A DNA stretch of 10,153 bases from Bacteroidota bacterium (GTDB lineage: Bacteria; Bacteroidota; Ignavibacteria; Ignavibacteriales; Melioribacteraceae). This document shows positions 1 to 7,165 of this stretch, piece by piece. Within the stretch, counting starts at the first letter, position 1. Every line of letters starts with the position of its first letter. Location: assembly GCA_021812745.1 (NCBI GenBank), contig JAKAMS010000067.1, positions 1 through 10,153 on the forward strand. Reading direction: 5' to 3'. Both the position numbers and the translations under genes were made by a program. The notes below the pieces were generated by a model. That model had not been told where the DNA came from. It did not search any database and saw nothing but the letters and a program-made list of their open reading frames with translations.

Positions 1-661
1 TTCCCGCCATCATTAGATCGGTTGCTCTGCGGATTGCATCAACCAATGATTCACGGCAGCCGTACTTGTTATCAAATTTTGATTTTGTAACTGAATCATT
101 AACGTTAAACGCCGGTATAGGAAGTGTCCCTTCTTTAACTCTATCATATAAACGATGAACACCGGTTGTGGTCTCTTCTGAAATTCCTTTGATACCTTTT
201 ACGAGTTCCGGAAATTTATCGAGAACCATATTGGTTAAATCACCGCCATCATCCAAAATCATGTTTAATGGTTTTTTATCATCGCCAAAGAATAAAGTTT
301 GTTCAATGCACCAGTCGAATTCTTCGAGGTTCATACCTTTCCAAGCAAAGACCGGTATACCGGCAGCGGCAATTGCGGCTGCGGCATGATCTTGTGTTGA
401 AAAGATATTACAAGAGGACCATCGAACTTCTGCGCCCAGTTCAATTAATGTTTCTATAAGAACTGCCGTTTGAATTGTCATATGAAGACATCCGGCAATT
501 CTTGCATTTTTTAACGGCTTAATTTTTCCATATTGTTTTCTTAAAGACATTAGTCCCGGCATTTCAGCTTCAGCTAATTGAATTTCTTTTCTTCCCCATT
601 CTGCCAATGAAATATCTTTTACTTTATAATCTAAAGATTTTGTTTCGGTTGATTGACTCAT
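1..661 (-). CDS. ahcY: Adenosylhomocysteinase (S-adenosylhomocysteine hydrolase), C-terminal part cut by window edge
   Basis: Cytosolic, NAD-dependent enzyme that splits S-adenosylhomocysteine into adenosine and homocysteine, relieving product inhibition of methyltransferases. The first 220 codons are present, about half of the family's usual 430-470; the NAD-binding domain lies beyond the left edge. Seen directly: [10 protein letters not shown] near residues 57-66, [14 protein letters not shown] near 83-96, LDDGGDLT at 136-143, [13 protein letters not shown] at 160-172, and [17 protein letters not shown] at 186-202. By alignment in memory with the human enzyme, the catalytic residues correspond to His60, Asp138, Glu163, Lys193, Asp197 and Cys202, all kept. 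The ATG at 661 has an AAAGGAAG Shine-Dalgarno-like stretch just upstream. It lies 17 nt after metK on the same strand, so the two are probably co-transcribed as an SAM-use and SAH-recycling pair. The identity is very secure. Confidence 0.97.
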   Translation of the reverse strand, partial: MSQSTETKSLDYKVKDISLAEWGRKEIQLAEAEMPGLMSLRKQYGKIKPLKNARIAGCLHMTIQTAVLIETLIELGAEVRWSSCNIFSTQDHAAAAIAAAGIPVFAWKGMNLEEFDWCIEQTLFFGDDKKPLNMILDDGGDLTNMVLDKFPELVKGIKGISEETTTGVHRLYDRVKEGTLPIPAFNVNDSVTKSKFDNKYGCRESLVDAIRRATDLMMAG

Positions 662-678
662 TTTACTTCCTTTATTTA

Positions 679-1821
679 TTATAAATATTTTTTGAACGTC
701 GGAACAAGATCCAATTGTTCCCAAGTGAAATCTTTATCATTACGACCAAAATGTCCGTAAGCAGAAGTCTTTTGGTAAATTGGTCTGCGTAATTTGAGAC
801 GTTCGATAATTCCTCGCGGCGTTAAATCAACTTCTTTTTTGATCATGTTGGCAATTTGTTTGTCGGAAATTTTTCCGGTACCCTTTGTATCAACAAAGAT
901 TGAAACCGGCTCTGCGACACCGATTGCATAAGCAACTTGAACAAGACATTCTTTTGCGAGACGGGCTGCAACAACATTCTTGGCAATATGTCTTGCTGCG
1001 TATGTTGCACTGCGGTCAACTTTGGAAGGATCTTTGCCGGAGAAAGCTCCGCCGCCGTGAGGAGCCCAGCCGCCGTATGTATCAACAATTATTTTTCTGC
1101 CTGTCAAACCGCTGTCGCCGTGAGGTCCGCCAATTTCAAATCTTCCGGTCGGATTTACAAAATATTTTGTTTTGCTGTCCAAATATTTTTCCGGAATAAC
1201 TTTTTTGATAACGTGTTTGATAACATCTTCTTTAATTTTTTTCTGGCTTACATCACCATCATGCTGAGTTGAAATAACAACAGCGTCAACACGCACCGGT
1301 CTATGATTATCGTCGTATTCAATAGTAACTTGCGATTTGGAATCAGGTCTTAAATACGGCATCAATTTTATATTCTTTTTACGGATATCAGCAAGACGTT
1401 TCATTAGTTTATGCGCGTATACTATCGGCATCGGCATATATTCCGGAGTTTGATCGCATGCAAATCCAAACATAATTCCTTGGTCGCCTGCACCGCCGGT
1501 ATCAACTCCCATGGCAATATCCGGAGATTGAGAATGGATTGCATTTAATATACCGCATGAATCAGCATCGAATTTATATTCAGCTTTAGTATAACCAATT
1601 TTGCGGATTGTAGTACGGACAACTTCTTGAACATCTATGTAAGCATTTGTTGTAACTTCTCCGCCTACAACAACAAGTCCGGTAGTAACAAAAGTTTCGC
1701 ACGCTACACGTGCTTTAGGATCTTTGGTAAAAATTGCATCTAATACACCGTCGGAAATCGCATCGCAGACTTTATCGGGATGCCCTTCGGAAACGGATTC
1801 TGATGTGAATAGGTAAGACAT
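679..1821 (-). CDS. metK: S-adenosylmethionine synthetase (methionine adenosyltransferase)
   Basis: Cytosolic enzyme that makes S-adenosylmethionine from methionine and ATP, releasing phosphate and pyrophosphate; family members work as tetramers. The 380 residues match the usual 380-400. Seen: the N-terminal [12 protein letters not shown] with the ATP/methionine-site His14, Asp16 and Lys17, the signature [16 protein letters not shown] at about 110-125, and the second signature [17 protein letters not shown] at about 256-272 containing the P-loop-like phosphate-binding stretch. There is no truncation or missing key residue. The ATG at 1821 is preceded by AGAGGA at a normal distance, and the protein begins exactly where the family does. 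It sits 18 nt after the nucleotidyltransferase and 17 nt before ahcY, so it is the middle gene of a probable three-gene transcript. I found no SAM-responsive riboswitch in front of it; the gap is too short for one. Confidence 0.98.
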   Translation of the reverse strand: MSYLFTSESVSEGHPDKVCDAISDGVLDAIFTKDPKARVACETFVTTGLVVVGGEVTTNAYIDVQEVVRTTIRKIGYTKAEYKFDADSCGILNAIHSQSPDIAMGVDTGGAGDQGIMFGFACDQTPEYMPMPIVYAHKLMKRLADIRKKNIKLMPYLRPDSKSQVTIEYDDNHRPVRVDAVVISTQHDGDVSQKKIKEDVIKHVIKKVIPEKYLDSKTKYFVNPTGRFEIGGPHGDSGLTGRKIIVDTYGGWAPHGGGAFSGKDPSKVDRSATYAARHIAKNVVAARLAKECLVQVAYAIGVAEPVSIFVDTKGTGKISDKQIANMIKKEVDLTPRGIIERLKLRRPIYQKTSAYGHFGRNDKDFTWEQLDLVPTFKKYL

Positions 1822-1839
1822 TTATTCCTCTATTTTGTT

Positions 1840-2817
1840 TTAATTAAATTCTATTTCGGATGAATCGCCAGTATTCAATTTTTTATAATTACTATTAACT
1901 ATTGCATTGCTTCCAATTATCGAGTCTTCTAAAATAACTCTTCCGATCTTTGCGCCCGAACTTACAATCGAATTACGAATGATTGCGTCGTTAATCTCAC
2001 AATTTTCAGAAATTGTTGTGTAAGGACCAATCACCGAATTTTTAATAATTGCACTCTCGGCAATAAATACCGGATCGTTTATAACAACATTATCAATCAT
2101 TCGATTCGTTCCACGTTTTGTCAACAAATATTTATTTGTTGAAAGAAGTGTTTCGGGTTTTCCGCAATCGTACCATCCTTCAACCGGAAATGTTGTAATC
2201 GGTTCCCCCTTCTCTATCATAATTTGAAGAGCATCTGTAAGTTGGTATTCACCCCGTGTTTTGATATCATTTGCAAAGAGCTCATTCAACGATTCTACCA
2301 ATAACTTTGTGTTGGCTATATAATACAGACCAACAAGAGCAAGATTAGAAATTAGCTGTTTCGGTTTTTCAACCAGCTTAATTATTTCTTCTCCATCGCA
2401 AACAGCAACACCAAAACGAGAAGGATCTTCAACTGTTTTTACGCCAAGAGAACTGACTTTTTTTGAAAGAACTGGTTTTAAATCAACATCAAATATTGTA
2501 TCACCGAGAATAATAAAAATATCTTCGCCGTTAAATGTTGGCACCGCAATCTGAATCGCATGTCCAAGTCCAAGCATCTCTTCTTGATGGATAAAATCGG
2601 CTTGAAGTTCCGGATAATTGCTTCCGACATAATCAACAATCTGCTCGCCTAAATATCCGGTTATAAAAGTCGCTTTATTAATTTTTTCATCAAGAAGTTT
2701 TTCGATGATATGACCAAGAATTGGTTTACCGCCAACATTGAGTAAAACTTTCGGAAGCGAATATGTATGCGGCTTTAATCTTGTACCAAATCCGGCTGCA
2801 GGAATAACGGCTCTCAA
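1840..2817 (-). CDS. Sugar-1-phosphate nucleotidyltransferase with C-terminal left-handed beta-helix repeats
   Basis: A 325-residue member of the family that joins a sugar-1-phosphate to UTP or dTTP to give a nucleotide sugar for cell-surface glycans. Residues 1-235 form the nucleotidyltransferase fold. The loop G9-F-G-T-R-L-K-P16 with P22-K23 binds nucleotide phosphate, GDTIFD at 105-110 holds the metal-binding Asp106, and GEYQLTDAL (189-197), EKPK (150-153) and GWYDCGK (214-220) are also family motifs. Residues about 243-308 show hexapeptide-like repeats typical of a left-handed beta-helix, as in long RmlA/GlmU-like enzymes. No acetyltransferase active site is recognisable, so the helix may serve oligomerisation or allostery. 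Substrate (glucose with dTTP or UTP, or another sugar) cannot be decided by eye. The start is TTG at 2817, because the conserved MRAVIPAAGFGTRL begins there, AAGGGA lies 4 nt upstream, and the next Met is residue 81. It heads the metK-ahcY cluster. Confidence 0.9.
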   Translation of the reverse strand: MRAVIPAAGFGTRLKPHTYSLPKVLLNVGGKPILGHIIEKLLDEKINKATFITGYLGEQIVDYVGSNYPELQADFIHQEEMLGLGHAIQIAVPTFNGEDIFIILGDTIFDVDLKPVLSKKVSSLGVKTVEDPSRFGVAVCDGEEIIKLVEKPKQLISNLALVGLYYIANTKLLVESLNELFANDIKTRGEYQLTDALQIMIEKGEPITTFPVEGWYDCGKPETLLSTNKYLLTKRGTNRMIDNVVINDPVFIAESAIIKNSVIGPYTTISENCEINDAIIRNSIVSSGAKIGRVILEDSIIGSNAIVNSNYKKLNTGDSSEIEFN

Positions 2818-2821
2818 TATT

Positions 2822-2827
2822 TCCCTT
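2822..2827 (-). promoter_or_regulatory. Shine-Dalgarno sequence deciding the TTG start of the nucleotidyltransferase
   Basis: Read on the minus strand this is AAGGGA inside GAAGGGA, 4 nt before the TTG codon at 2817-2815. Together with the conserved N-terminal motif it fixes translation to TTG rather than to a far-downstream ATG. Confidence 0.7.
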
Positions 2828-2919
2828 CTTTATTAAAATAAGCGGTGGCAATTTAATTAATAGACGTACGTTTATCAAACAATGGATCATCATTACAACT
2901 TTTAATTGCATTGCTTGGA

Positions 2920-2947
2920 TTTTGAGTTTTGAATTTTCCATTTTGGA
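2920..2947. repeat. Four-unit, 7-bp-period T-rich repeat in the divergent intergenic region
   Basis: On the plus strand four consecutive heptamers all begin with TTTT: TTTTGAG, TTTTGAA, TTTTCCA, TTTTGGA. They lie between the divergently transcribed nucleotidyltransferase and FabK-like genes. The rest of this 166-bp spacer holds an 8-bp palindrome ACGTACGT at 2864-2871 and no recognisable riboswitch or ORF. The periodicity is seen directly; a function is not shown. Confidence 0.5.
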
Positions 2948-2969
2948 TATGTAGAAAAAGTTTATCAAT

Positions 2970-2975
2970 TATAAT
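2970..2975 (+). promoter_or_regulatory. Candidate -10 box (TATAAT) of the FabK-like gene
   Basis: A perfect TATAAT ends only 8 nt before the ATG at 2984, within the palindrome ATTATAAT, so the opposite strand carries the same hexamer. I see no convincing -35 box. If used, transcription would begin about 2981-2984, giving a leaderless or near-leaderless mRNA. That fits the absence of a Shine-Dalgarno sequence before this ATG. Confidence 0.4.
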
Positions 2976-2983
2976 GGCTTAAA

Positions 2984-3931
2984 ATGAAAATCAGCAATAG
3001 AATTACAACTCTCTTAGGAATAGAGTATCCCGTCATTCAAGCGGGAATGGTTTGGGTAAGCGGCTGGAAACTGGCTTCTGCGGTATCTGATAACGGAGGA
3101 CTGGGATTGATAGGCGCGGGTTCGATGAAACCTGATCTTTTACGTGAGCATATTCAAAAATGCAAAGCCGCTACAAATAAGCCATTTGGAATAAACATTC
3201 CATTATTGCGGGGTGATGCAGCCGATTTGATTAAGGTTGTTATTGAAGAAAATGTAAAAATTGTTTTTTCATCTGCCGGACATCCCGGAAAATTTATTGA
3301 TGAATTAAAAAAGAATAATGTTACTGTCGTGCATGTTGTTCCTTCGGTTAAGTTTGCTCTAAAAGCAGAGAGTGTTGGATGCGATGCTATTGTTGGAGAA
3401 GGAGTTGAAGCAGGCGGACATAACGGCGCAGATGAGATTACAACTTTTTGTTTGATTCCACAGCTCGTTGATACACTCAAAATTCCCGTTATTGCCGCAG
3501 GAGGAATTTCTGATGGCCGCGGGATTCTTGCAGCTTTAGCACTTGGAGCAGAAGGTGTTCAGATAGGTACACGATTCGCCGTTACCGAAGAATCATCCGC
3601 TCACTCTAACTACAAACAGAAAGTTATTTCTGCAAAGGATAATGACACAATACTTGTTATGAAAAAAATCGGCGCCGCCCGTATGATTAAAAACGAATTC
3701 ACTACGGAAGTTTATAAAGCAGAATTAGCCGGTGCGGATGAAAACCGTTTGAAACAATTGCTCGGTGAAAAACGGGAACGCATTGGAATCTTTGAAGGAG
3801 ATGAAGCAAATGGAATGTTGGAAGCCGGACAAGGCGCAGGATTGATTAAAGAAATTTTGCCAGTTAAAGATTTGATGAAAAAATTGCTAATTGAATTTGA
3901 CGAAGCTTCAGAATTACTCAAGAAGGTGTGA
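2984..3931 (+). CDS. NPD/FabK-family flavin oxidoreductase, probably enoyl-ACP reductase II or nitronate monooxygenase
   Basis: A 315-residue TIM-barrel, FMN-dependent cytosolic protein. It starts with the family-typical RITTLLGIEYPVIQAGMVWVSG and continues with SAVSDNGGLGLIGAG (32-46), VVHVVPSV (115-122), GEGVEAGGHNG (138-148) with the active-site His146, VIAAGGISDGRG (169-180) and GAEGVQIGTRFAVTEESSAH (188-207). From memory it resembles streptococcal FabK across its whole length, including the motifs SNYKQKVI and MLEAGQGAGLI near the C-terminus. FabK reduces enoyl-ACP in the last step of fatty-acid elongation. Related nitronate monooxygenases oxidise nitronates, and the two cannot be parted safely without a tree, so no symbol is given. 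The ATG at 2984 is where the family begins. No Shine-Dalgarno is visible, and a TATAAT lies just upstream. It stands alone, with a 138-bp gap to the next gene. Confidence 0.88.
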   Translation: MKISNRITTLLGIEYPVIQAGMVWVSGWKLASAVSDNGGLGLIGAGSMKPDLLREHIQKCKAATNKPFGINIPLLRGDAADLIKVVIEENVKIVFSSAGHPGKFIDELKKNNVTVVHVVPSVKFALKAESVGCDAIVGEGVEAGGHNGADEITTFCLIPQLVDTLKIPVIAAGGISDGRGILAALALGAEGVQIGTRFAVTEESSAHSNYKQKVISAKDNDTILVMKKIGAARMIKNEFTTEVYKAELAGADENRLKQLLGEKRERIGIFEGDEANGMLEAGQGAGLIKEILPVKDLMKKLLIEFDEASELLKKV

Positions 3932-4030
3932 TTGCAAATCCAGTTTACTAATAAATTTTTGTAACCCCAAAATTGAATAGCCTTATTAAGTAGACCTTCT
4001 TTATCTATAAATTCTTTCAATGGCACTTTT

Positions 4031-4039
4031 TGTTATATT
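4031..4039 (+). promoter_or_regulatory. Candidate extended -10 promoter of the four-helix membrane protein gene
   Basis: The plus strand reads TGTTATATT, that is TG, one base, then TATATT (5/6 to TATAAT), an extended -10 arrangement. Transcription would start near 4046, giving a leader of about 24 nt that still contains the AAAGGA ribosome site at 4057-4062. No good -35 box is seen, which extended -10 promoters tolerate. The rest of the 3932-4030 spacer shows no strong hairpin or ORF. Confidence 0.4.
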
Positions 4040-4056
4040 TACCACCGTTAATCTGG

Positions 4057-4062
4057 AAAGGA
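4057..4062 (+). promoter_or_regulatory. Shine-Dalgarno sequence deciding the ATG start at 4070
   Basis: AAAGGA lies 7 nt before the ATG at 4070. The in-frame TTG at 4064 is only 1 nt after this site and cannot be served by it, so the protein starts at the ATG (MDYILISKLH) and not two codons earlier. Confidence 0.75.
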
Positions 4063-4069
4063 ATTGTTT

Positions 4070-4555
4070 ATGGATTACATATTAATCTCAAAATTACACG
4101 CTGTATTTGCAGGAATATGGCTTATAAATCTTCTCACCGATTTTCTTCTAAAGGGATACGTAATTTCCAATAAGAACAAAATTGGAGAGAAAAAGTTCAT
4201 TCATCTTTATTTAACATTTGCCAATCTGTTCGGGATGATTGGTGCGATTGGTATTTTAATTACCGGAATCATTTTGGTGATGAACAATCCCGCTTACGGG
4301 TTTTTCAGTATGAGCTCAAACCACTGGCTTGCAACAAAACAAATATTGATGGTTCTACTTTTAATTATTCTCGGCGGTTTTGTTATTCCGACAGCAAAAA
4401 AAGTTAGAGCCGCAATCGGGAAAGATTTGGAAAACCAAAACAAGCTAAGTGATGACGGCTACAAAAACCTTCAAAAACTTTTTAAACTGAATATGACAAT
4501 CAACGTAATTGTTTTAATTAATTTTCTCCTGGCAATTACGCATAGACTCTTTTGA
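4070..4555 (+). CDS. Predicted four-helix integral membrane protein of unknown function
   Basis: A 161-residue inner-membrane protein with four likely transmembrane helices at about 5-27, 47-71, 88-108 and 138-156. The hydrophilic, charged stretch at about 110-137 is the longest loop. Histidines occur at or near helix ends (His10, His45, His85, His158). The overall look, four helices beginning with a KLHAVFAGIW-type helix, recalls small DUF2269/CopD-like predicted membrane proteins, some of which are suspected haem or copper binders; this is a resemblance, not an identification. It lacks a signal peptide and soluble domains. The upstream extended -10 and the Shine-Dalgarno suggest its own promoter. 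A TATAAT lies right after its stop, so dxr downstream need not be co-transcribed. Its function is unknown. Confidence 0.75.
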   Translation: MDYILISKLHAVFAGIWLINLLTDFLLKGYVISNKNKIGEKKFIHLYLTFANLFGMIGAIGILITGIILVMNNPAYGFFSMSSNHWLATKQILMVLLLIILGGFVIPTAKKVRAAIGKDLENQNKLSDDGYKNLQKLFKLNMTINVIVLINFLLAITHRLF

Positions 4556-4556
4556 A

Positions 4557-4562
4557 TATAAT
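4557..4562 (+). promoter_or_regulatory. Candidate -10 box (TATAAT) for dxr-rseP
   Basis: A perfect TATAAT begins 2 nt after the stop codon of the membrane protein gene. The expected start point is about 4568-4571, at or inside the left arm of the stem-loop before dxr. No clear -35 hexamer is seen 16-18 nt upstream. If real, dxr-rseP is an independent transcription unit with a leader of about 30 nt. Confidence 0.4.
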
Positions 4563-4565
4563 AGC

Positions 4566-4589
4566 AACTCATGAATAAATGCATGAGTT
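4566..4589 (+). promoter_or_regulatory. Perfect 8-bp stem-loop in the dxr leader
   Basis: The arms AACTCATG (4566-4573) and CATGAGTT (4582-4589) are exact reverse complements around an 8-nt loop, ending 8 nt before the dxr ATG. It is followed by A residues, not T, so it is not a normal terminator for the upstream gene. The right arm holds the only GAG-like ribosome-binding candidate (4585-4587). The stem could therefore mask or position ribosome entry, or protect the 5' end of the mRNA. The role is inferred. Confidence 0.55.
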
Positions 4590-4597
4590 AGAAAAAA

Positions 4598-5743
4598 ATG
4601 AAAAAAATTTTAATATTAGGATCTACCGGCTCGATTGGCGTAAACACACTTGAGATAGTGCGTTCATTCCCCGAAGAGTTTGAGATTGTAGGACTAACCG
4701 CAAATACTAATATTGAACTGCTTGAAAGACAAATAGAAGAATTTCATCCAAAAGTTGTTGCGGTTAGGGATGAAATAAAATCGAAAGAACTTAGGCAGAA
4801 GATAGGAAACAAATGTGAAGTCCTAAACGGAGACGAAGGATTGCTCGAGATAACAAGACGCGGTGATTACAGCATTCTTGTTTCCGCAATGGTTGGATTT
4901 GCCGGATTAGCGCCAACTATCGAAGCAATCAAACTGGGAAAAAGAATTGCGCTAGCCAACAAGGAAACGCTTGTTACAGCCGGACAAATTGTGATTGATC
5001 TTTGCAAAAAATATGACTCGGAATTAATCCCTATTGATTCGGAACATAGTGCAATCTTTCAATGTTTGAATGGTGAAAAACAAAAAAATATTAACAAAAT
5101 AATTCTTACGGCATCGGGCGGTCCATTCTTAAACAAGAGTAAAAGCGATCTTGAAAAAGTAACAGTTGAAGATGCTTTAAAACATCCGAACTGGAAGATG
5201 GGTAATAAAATTACTATTGATTCTGCCACCATGATGAATAAAGGTCTAGAAGTCATAGAAGCGTTTTGGCTTTTCAAACTGACCAAAGATCAAATTGAAG
5301 TGATAATTCATCCTCAATCCATCATTCACTCAATGGTGGAATTCATAGACGGTTCGCTTAAAGCACAGCTTAGTTCGCCTGATATGAAACTCCCGATTAT
5401 TTATGCGTTGACTTATCCGGAAAGATATTATTTTAAGCATGTTCAAACGGACTTTAGGAAAATAAATCAATTGACGTTTTTTGAGCCGGATTTTGATAAA
5501 TTTGCATGTCTTAAAATTGCCTACGATGTTATAGCTGAGGGCGGAACGGCTACTTGTATTCTTAACGCAGCGAATGAAGTTGCTGTAGAAAAATTTCTTT
5601 CCGGTAAAATTAAATTTATCCAGATACCGGAAATAATAACGGAAGCTCTTAACAAAATTGATAATCATCTTAATGCTGAACTGGATACAATTGTTGAGTG
5701 CGATTTTAAAACACGAGAATTTCTAACTAAAAAATATAGCTAA
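4598..5743 (+). CDS. dxr: 1-deoxy-D-xylulose 5-phosphate reductoisomerase
   Basis: Cytosolic NADPH- and divalent-metal-dependent enzyme that converts 1-deoxyxylulose 5-phosphate into methylerythritol 4-phosphate, the committed step of the non-mevalonate isoprenoid pathway; it is the target of fosmidomycin. The 381 residues match the usual 380-400. Seen: the NADPH loop GSTGSIG (8-14), LANKETLVTAGQ (119-130), IDSEH (146-150) with the metal ligands Asp147 and Glu149, ASGGPF (172-177), HPNWKMGNKITIDSATMMNKGLE (196-218) with substrate residues His196, Asn214, Lys215 and metal ligand Glu218, and the IHPQSIIHSMVEF stretch near 237-249. All key positions match E. coli Dxr by memory. The ATG at 4598 starts the family-typical MKKILILGSTGSIG but has no clear Shine-Dalgarno; a stem-loop lies directly upstream. 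rseP follows after 8 nt, a common pairing. Confidence 0.98.
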   Translation: MKKILILGSTGSIGVNTLEIVRSFPEEFEIVGLTANTNIELLERQIEEFHPKVVAVRDEIKSKELRQKIGNKCEVLNGDEGLLEITRRGDYSILVSAMVGFAGLAPTIEAIKLGKRIALANKETLVTAGQIVIDLCKKYDSELIPIDSEHSAIFQCLNGEKQKNINKIILTASGGPFLNKSKSDLEKVTVEDALKHPNWKMGNKITIDSATMMNKGLEVIEAFWLFKLTKDQIEVIIHPQSIIHSMVEFIDGSLKAQLSSPDMKLPIIYALTYPERYYFKHVQTDFRKINQLTFFEPDFDKFACLKIAYDVIAEGGTATCILNAANEVAVEKFLSGKIKFIQIPEIITEALNKIDNHLNAELDTIVECDFKTREFLTKKYS

Positions 5744-5751
5744 AGGATCGA

Positions 5752-7152
5752 ATGGAATTTCTAAAACACATATTGGATAATGTATTAAACTCTGCGGATT
5801 ATATTCTCTATTTCATTATCACTATTGGAATATTAGTCTTTGTACATGAGTTTGGACATTTTGCTGCAGCCAAACTTTCCAAAATGCGTGTTGATGTTTT
5901 TGCAATTGGGTTCGGACAAAGATTATTCGGCTGGAATAAACTTACGGGATTCACATTCGGCAATCTTCCAAAAGATTTTGACGGACAAGGGAACACAGAT
6001 TACAGATTATCTTTGCTTCCGCTCGGCGGCTATGTAAAAATTGCCGGTATGGTTGATGAAAGTTTCGATACTAAATTTGCAAACACCGAACCAATGCCAT
6101 ACGAATTTAGAGCTAAAAAAACTTTGCCAAAGCTTTTTGTTATTACCGCCGGCGTATTGATGAACTTAACTCTTACCATTATGATTTTCTGGGGAATTAA
6201 TTTTTTCCAAGGTAAAATGGTTTATAAATCAACTACAATTGCAAAGATTGAAAAAGGAAGTGTTGCCGAGAAAGTAGGATTTAAATCATACGATAAAATT
6301 TTATCCGTTAATAATGTTGCGGTAAAAGACTGGAACGAAGTTTATGAAAATATTTTACTCAACAATCAATCCAAAGATGTTACAGTTAAAGTAGAACGGA
6401 ACGGCGCAGAAAAAAATATTCCACTCTCCAATAAATTTATAACTGAAAGTTCTCAAAAGAGATTCTTTTTAATCCCATATCCCACTACCCAACCATATAT
6501 TGTTGAAGTGATAAAAAATTCTCCGGCTGAAGACGCAAATATGAAAGCCGGCGATACTATTCTTTCGATTAATAACGTACACATTAACGATGGTGAACAG
6601 ATAAATGAAATTGTAACTTCGAATAAGGAAACAAACCTTCCGGTTGTTCTCCTTAGAGGAAAAGATACTGTTCGCACATCAGTTAAACCTGCCGAAGATG
6701 GCAAGATTGGTATTAGCCATTCGGTTGCATACACGGGCGAAATTGAATACCGCACTTACAGCTTTTTCAGTTCTGCTTCTCATGCCTTCGGTGATGCCAC
6801 TCAATATACAGTTCTAACTTTCAGCATGTTGAAAAATGTTATTACCGGAAAAATTGCATTTAAGCAAGCATTCGGCGGACCAATAAAGATTGCTCAGATT
6901 GCAGTTAAATCTGCTGATACAGGCATTATTTCGTTTCTGCTTTTCCTAGCGATGTTAAGTTTGAGTTTGGCAATAATTAATATTCTCCCCTTCCCGGTTT
7001 TGGATGGAGGACATTTTGTTATTCTTCTTCTCGAAGGAATTTTTAAGAAGGAACTTCCAATTAAAATTAAAATGGTAATTCAGAATATTGGATTTGCACT
7101 TCTACTTATTCTGATGGCGTTCATTATCTACAACGATGTAATCAGCATGTAA
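5752..7152 (+). CDS. rseP: RseP-family site-2 zinc metalloprotease with two PDZ domains
   Basis: Inner-membrane protease of the M50 family that cuts substrates within the membrane, classically anti-sigma factors already trimmed on the periplasmic side, and leftover signal peptides. The 466 residues have about four membrane helices (near 17-38, 126-150, 393-413 and 438-462). HEFGH at 32-36 holds the two zinc histidines and catalytic Glu33, and LDGGH at 417-421 holds the third ligand Asp418. LPLGGYVKIAGM (89-100) is the conserved membrane-associated beta loop. PDZ domains lie at about 160-225 and 248-312. About 20 residues between GQRLFGW and TDYRLS (62-82) look longer than in the E. coli enzyme; I associate this with FCB-group homologues. 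AAAGGA overlaps the dxr stop and serves the ATG at 5752, so the genes are probably co-transcribed. Its anti-sigma substrate may be the one at 9220-9693; that link is inference. Confidence 0.95.
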   Translation: MEFLKHILDNVLNSADYILYFIITIGILVFVHEFGHFAAAKLSKMRVDVFAIGFGQRLFGWNKLTGFTFGNLPKDFDGQGNTDYRLSLLPLGGYVKIAGMVDESFDTKFANTEPMPYEFRAKKTLPKLFVITAGVLMNLTLTIMIFWGINFFQGKMVYKSTTIAKIEKGSVAEKVGFKSYDKILSVNNVAVKDWNEVYENILLNNQSKDVTVKVERNGAEKNIPLSNKFITESSQKRFFLIPYPTTQPYIVEVIKNSPAEDANMKAGDTILSINNVHINDGEQINEIVTSNKETNLPVVLLRGKDTVRTSVKPAEDGKIGISHSVAYTGEIEYRTYSFFSSASHAFGDATQYTVLTFSMLKNVITGKIAFKQAFGGPIKIAQIAVKSADTGIISFLLFLAMLSLSLAIINILPFPVLDGGHFVILLLEGIFKKELPIKIKMVIQNIGFALLLILMAFIIYNDVISM

Positions 7153-7165
7153 TTTTTATACGCGG

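Noticed and set aside
843..1272. Long overlapping frames on both strands inside metK
   Set aside because: They are antisense or frame-shifted readings of strongly conserved metK sequence, with no family features of their own.
2818..2983. SAM or SAH riboswitch in front of the nucleotidyltransferase-metK-ahcY cluster
   Set aside because: Reading the minus strand I found no conserved riboswitch core or strong paired elements; the segment is AT-rich with a 7-bp repeat. A covariance-model scan would settle it.
3154..3480. Antisense 108-codon frame within the FabK-like gene
   Set aside because: It lies wholly inside a well-supported coding gene and has a low-complexity Ser/Thr/Pro-rich product typical of shadow frames.
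4064..4069. TTG at 4064 as start of the membrane protein
   Set aside because: It lies 1 nt from the AAAGGA site, which is correctly spaced for the ATG at 4070 instead.
4566..4589. Intrinsic terminator of the membrane protein gene
   Set aside because: The stem is AT-rich and followed by A residues on the plus strand, with no U tract.
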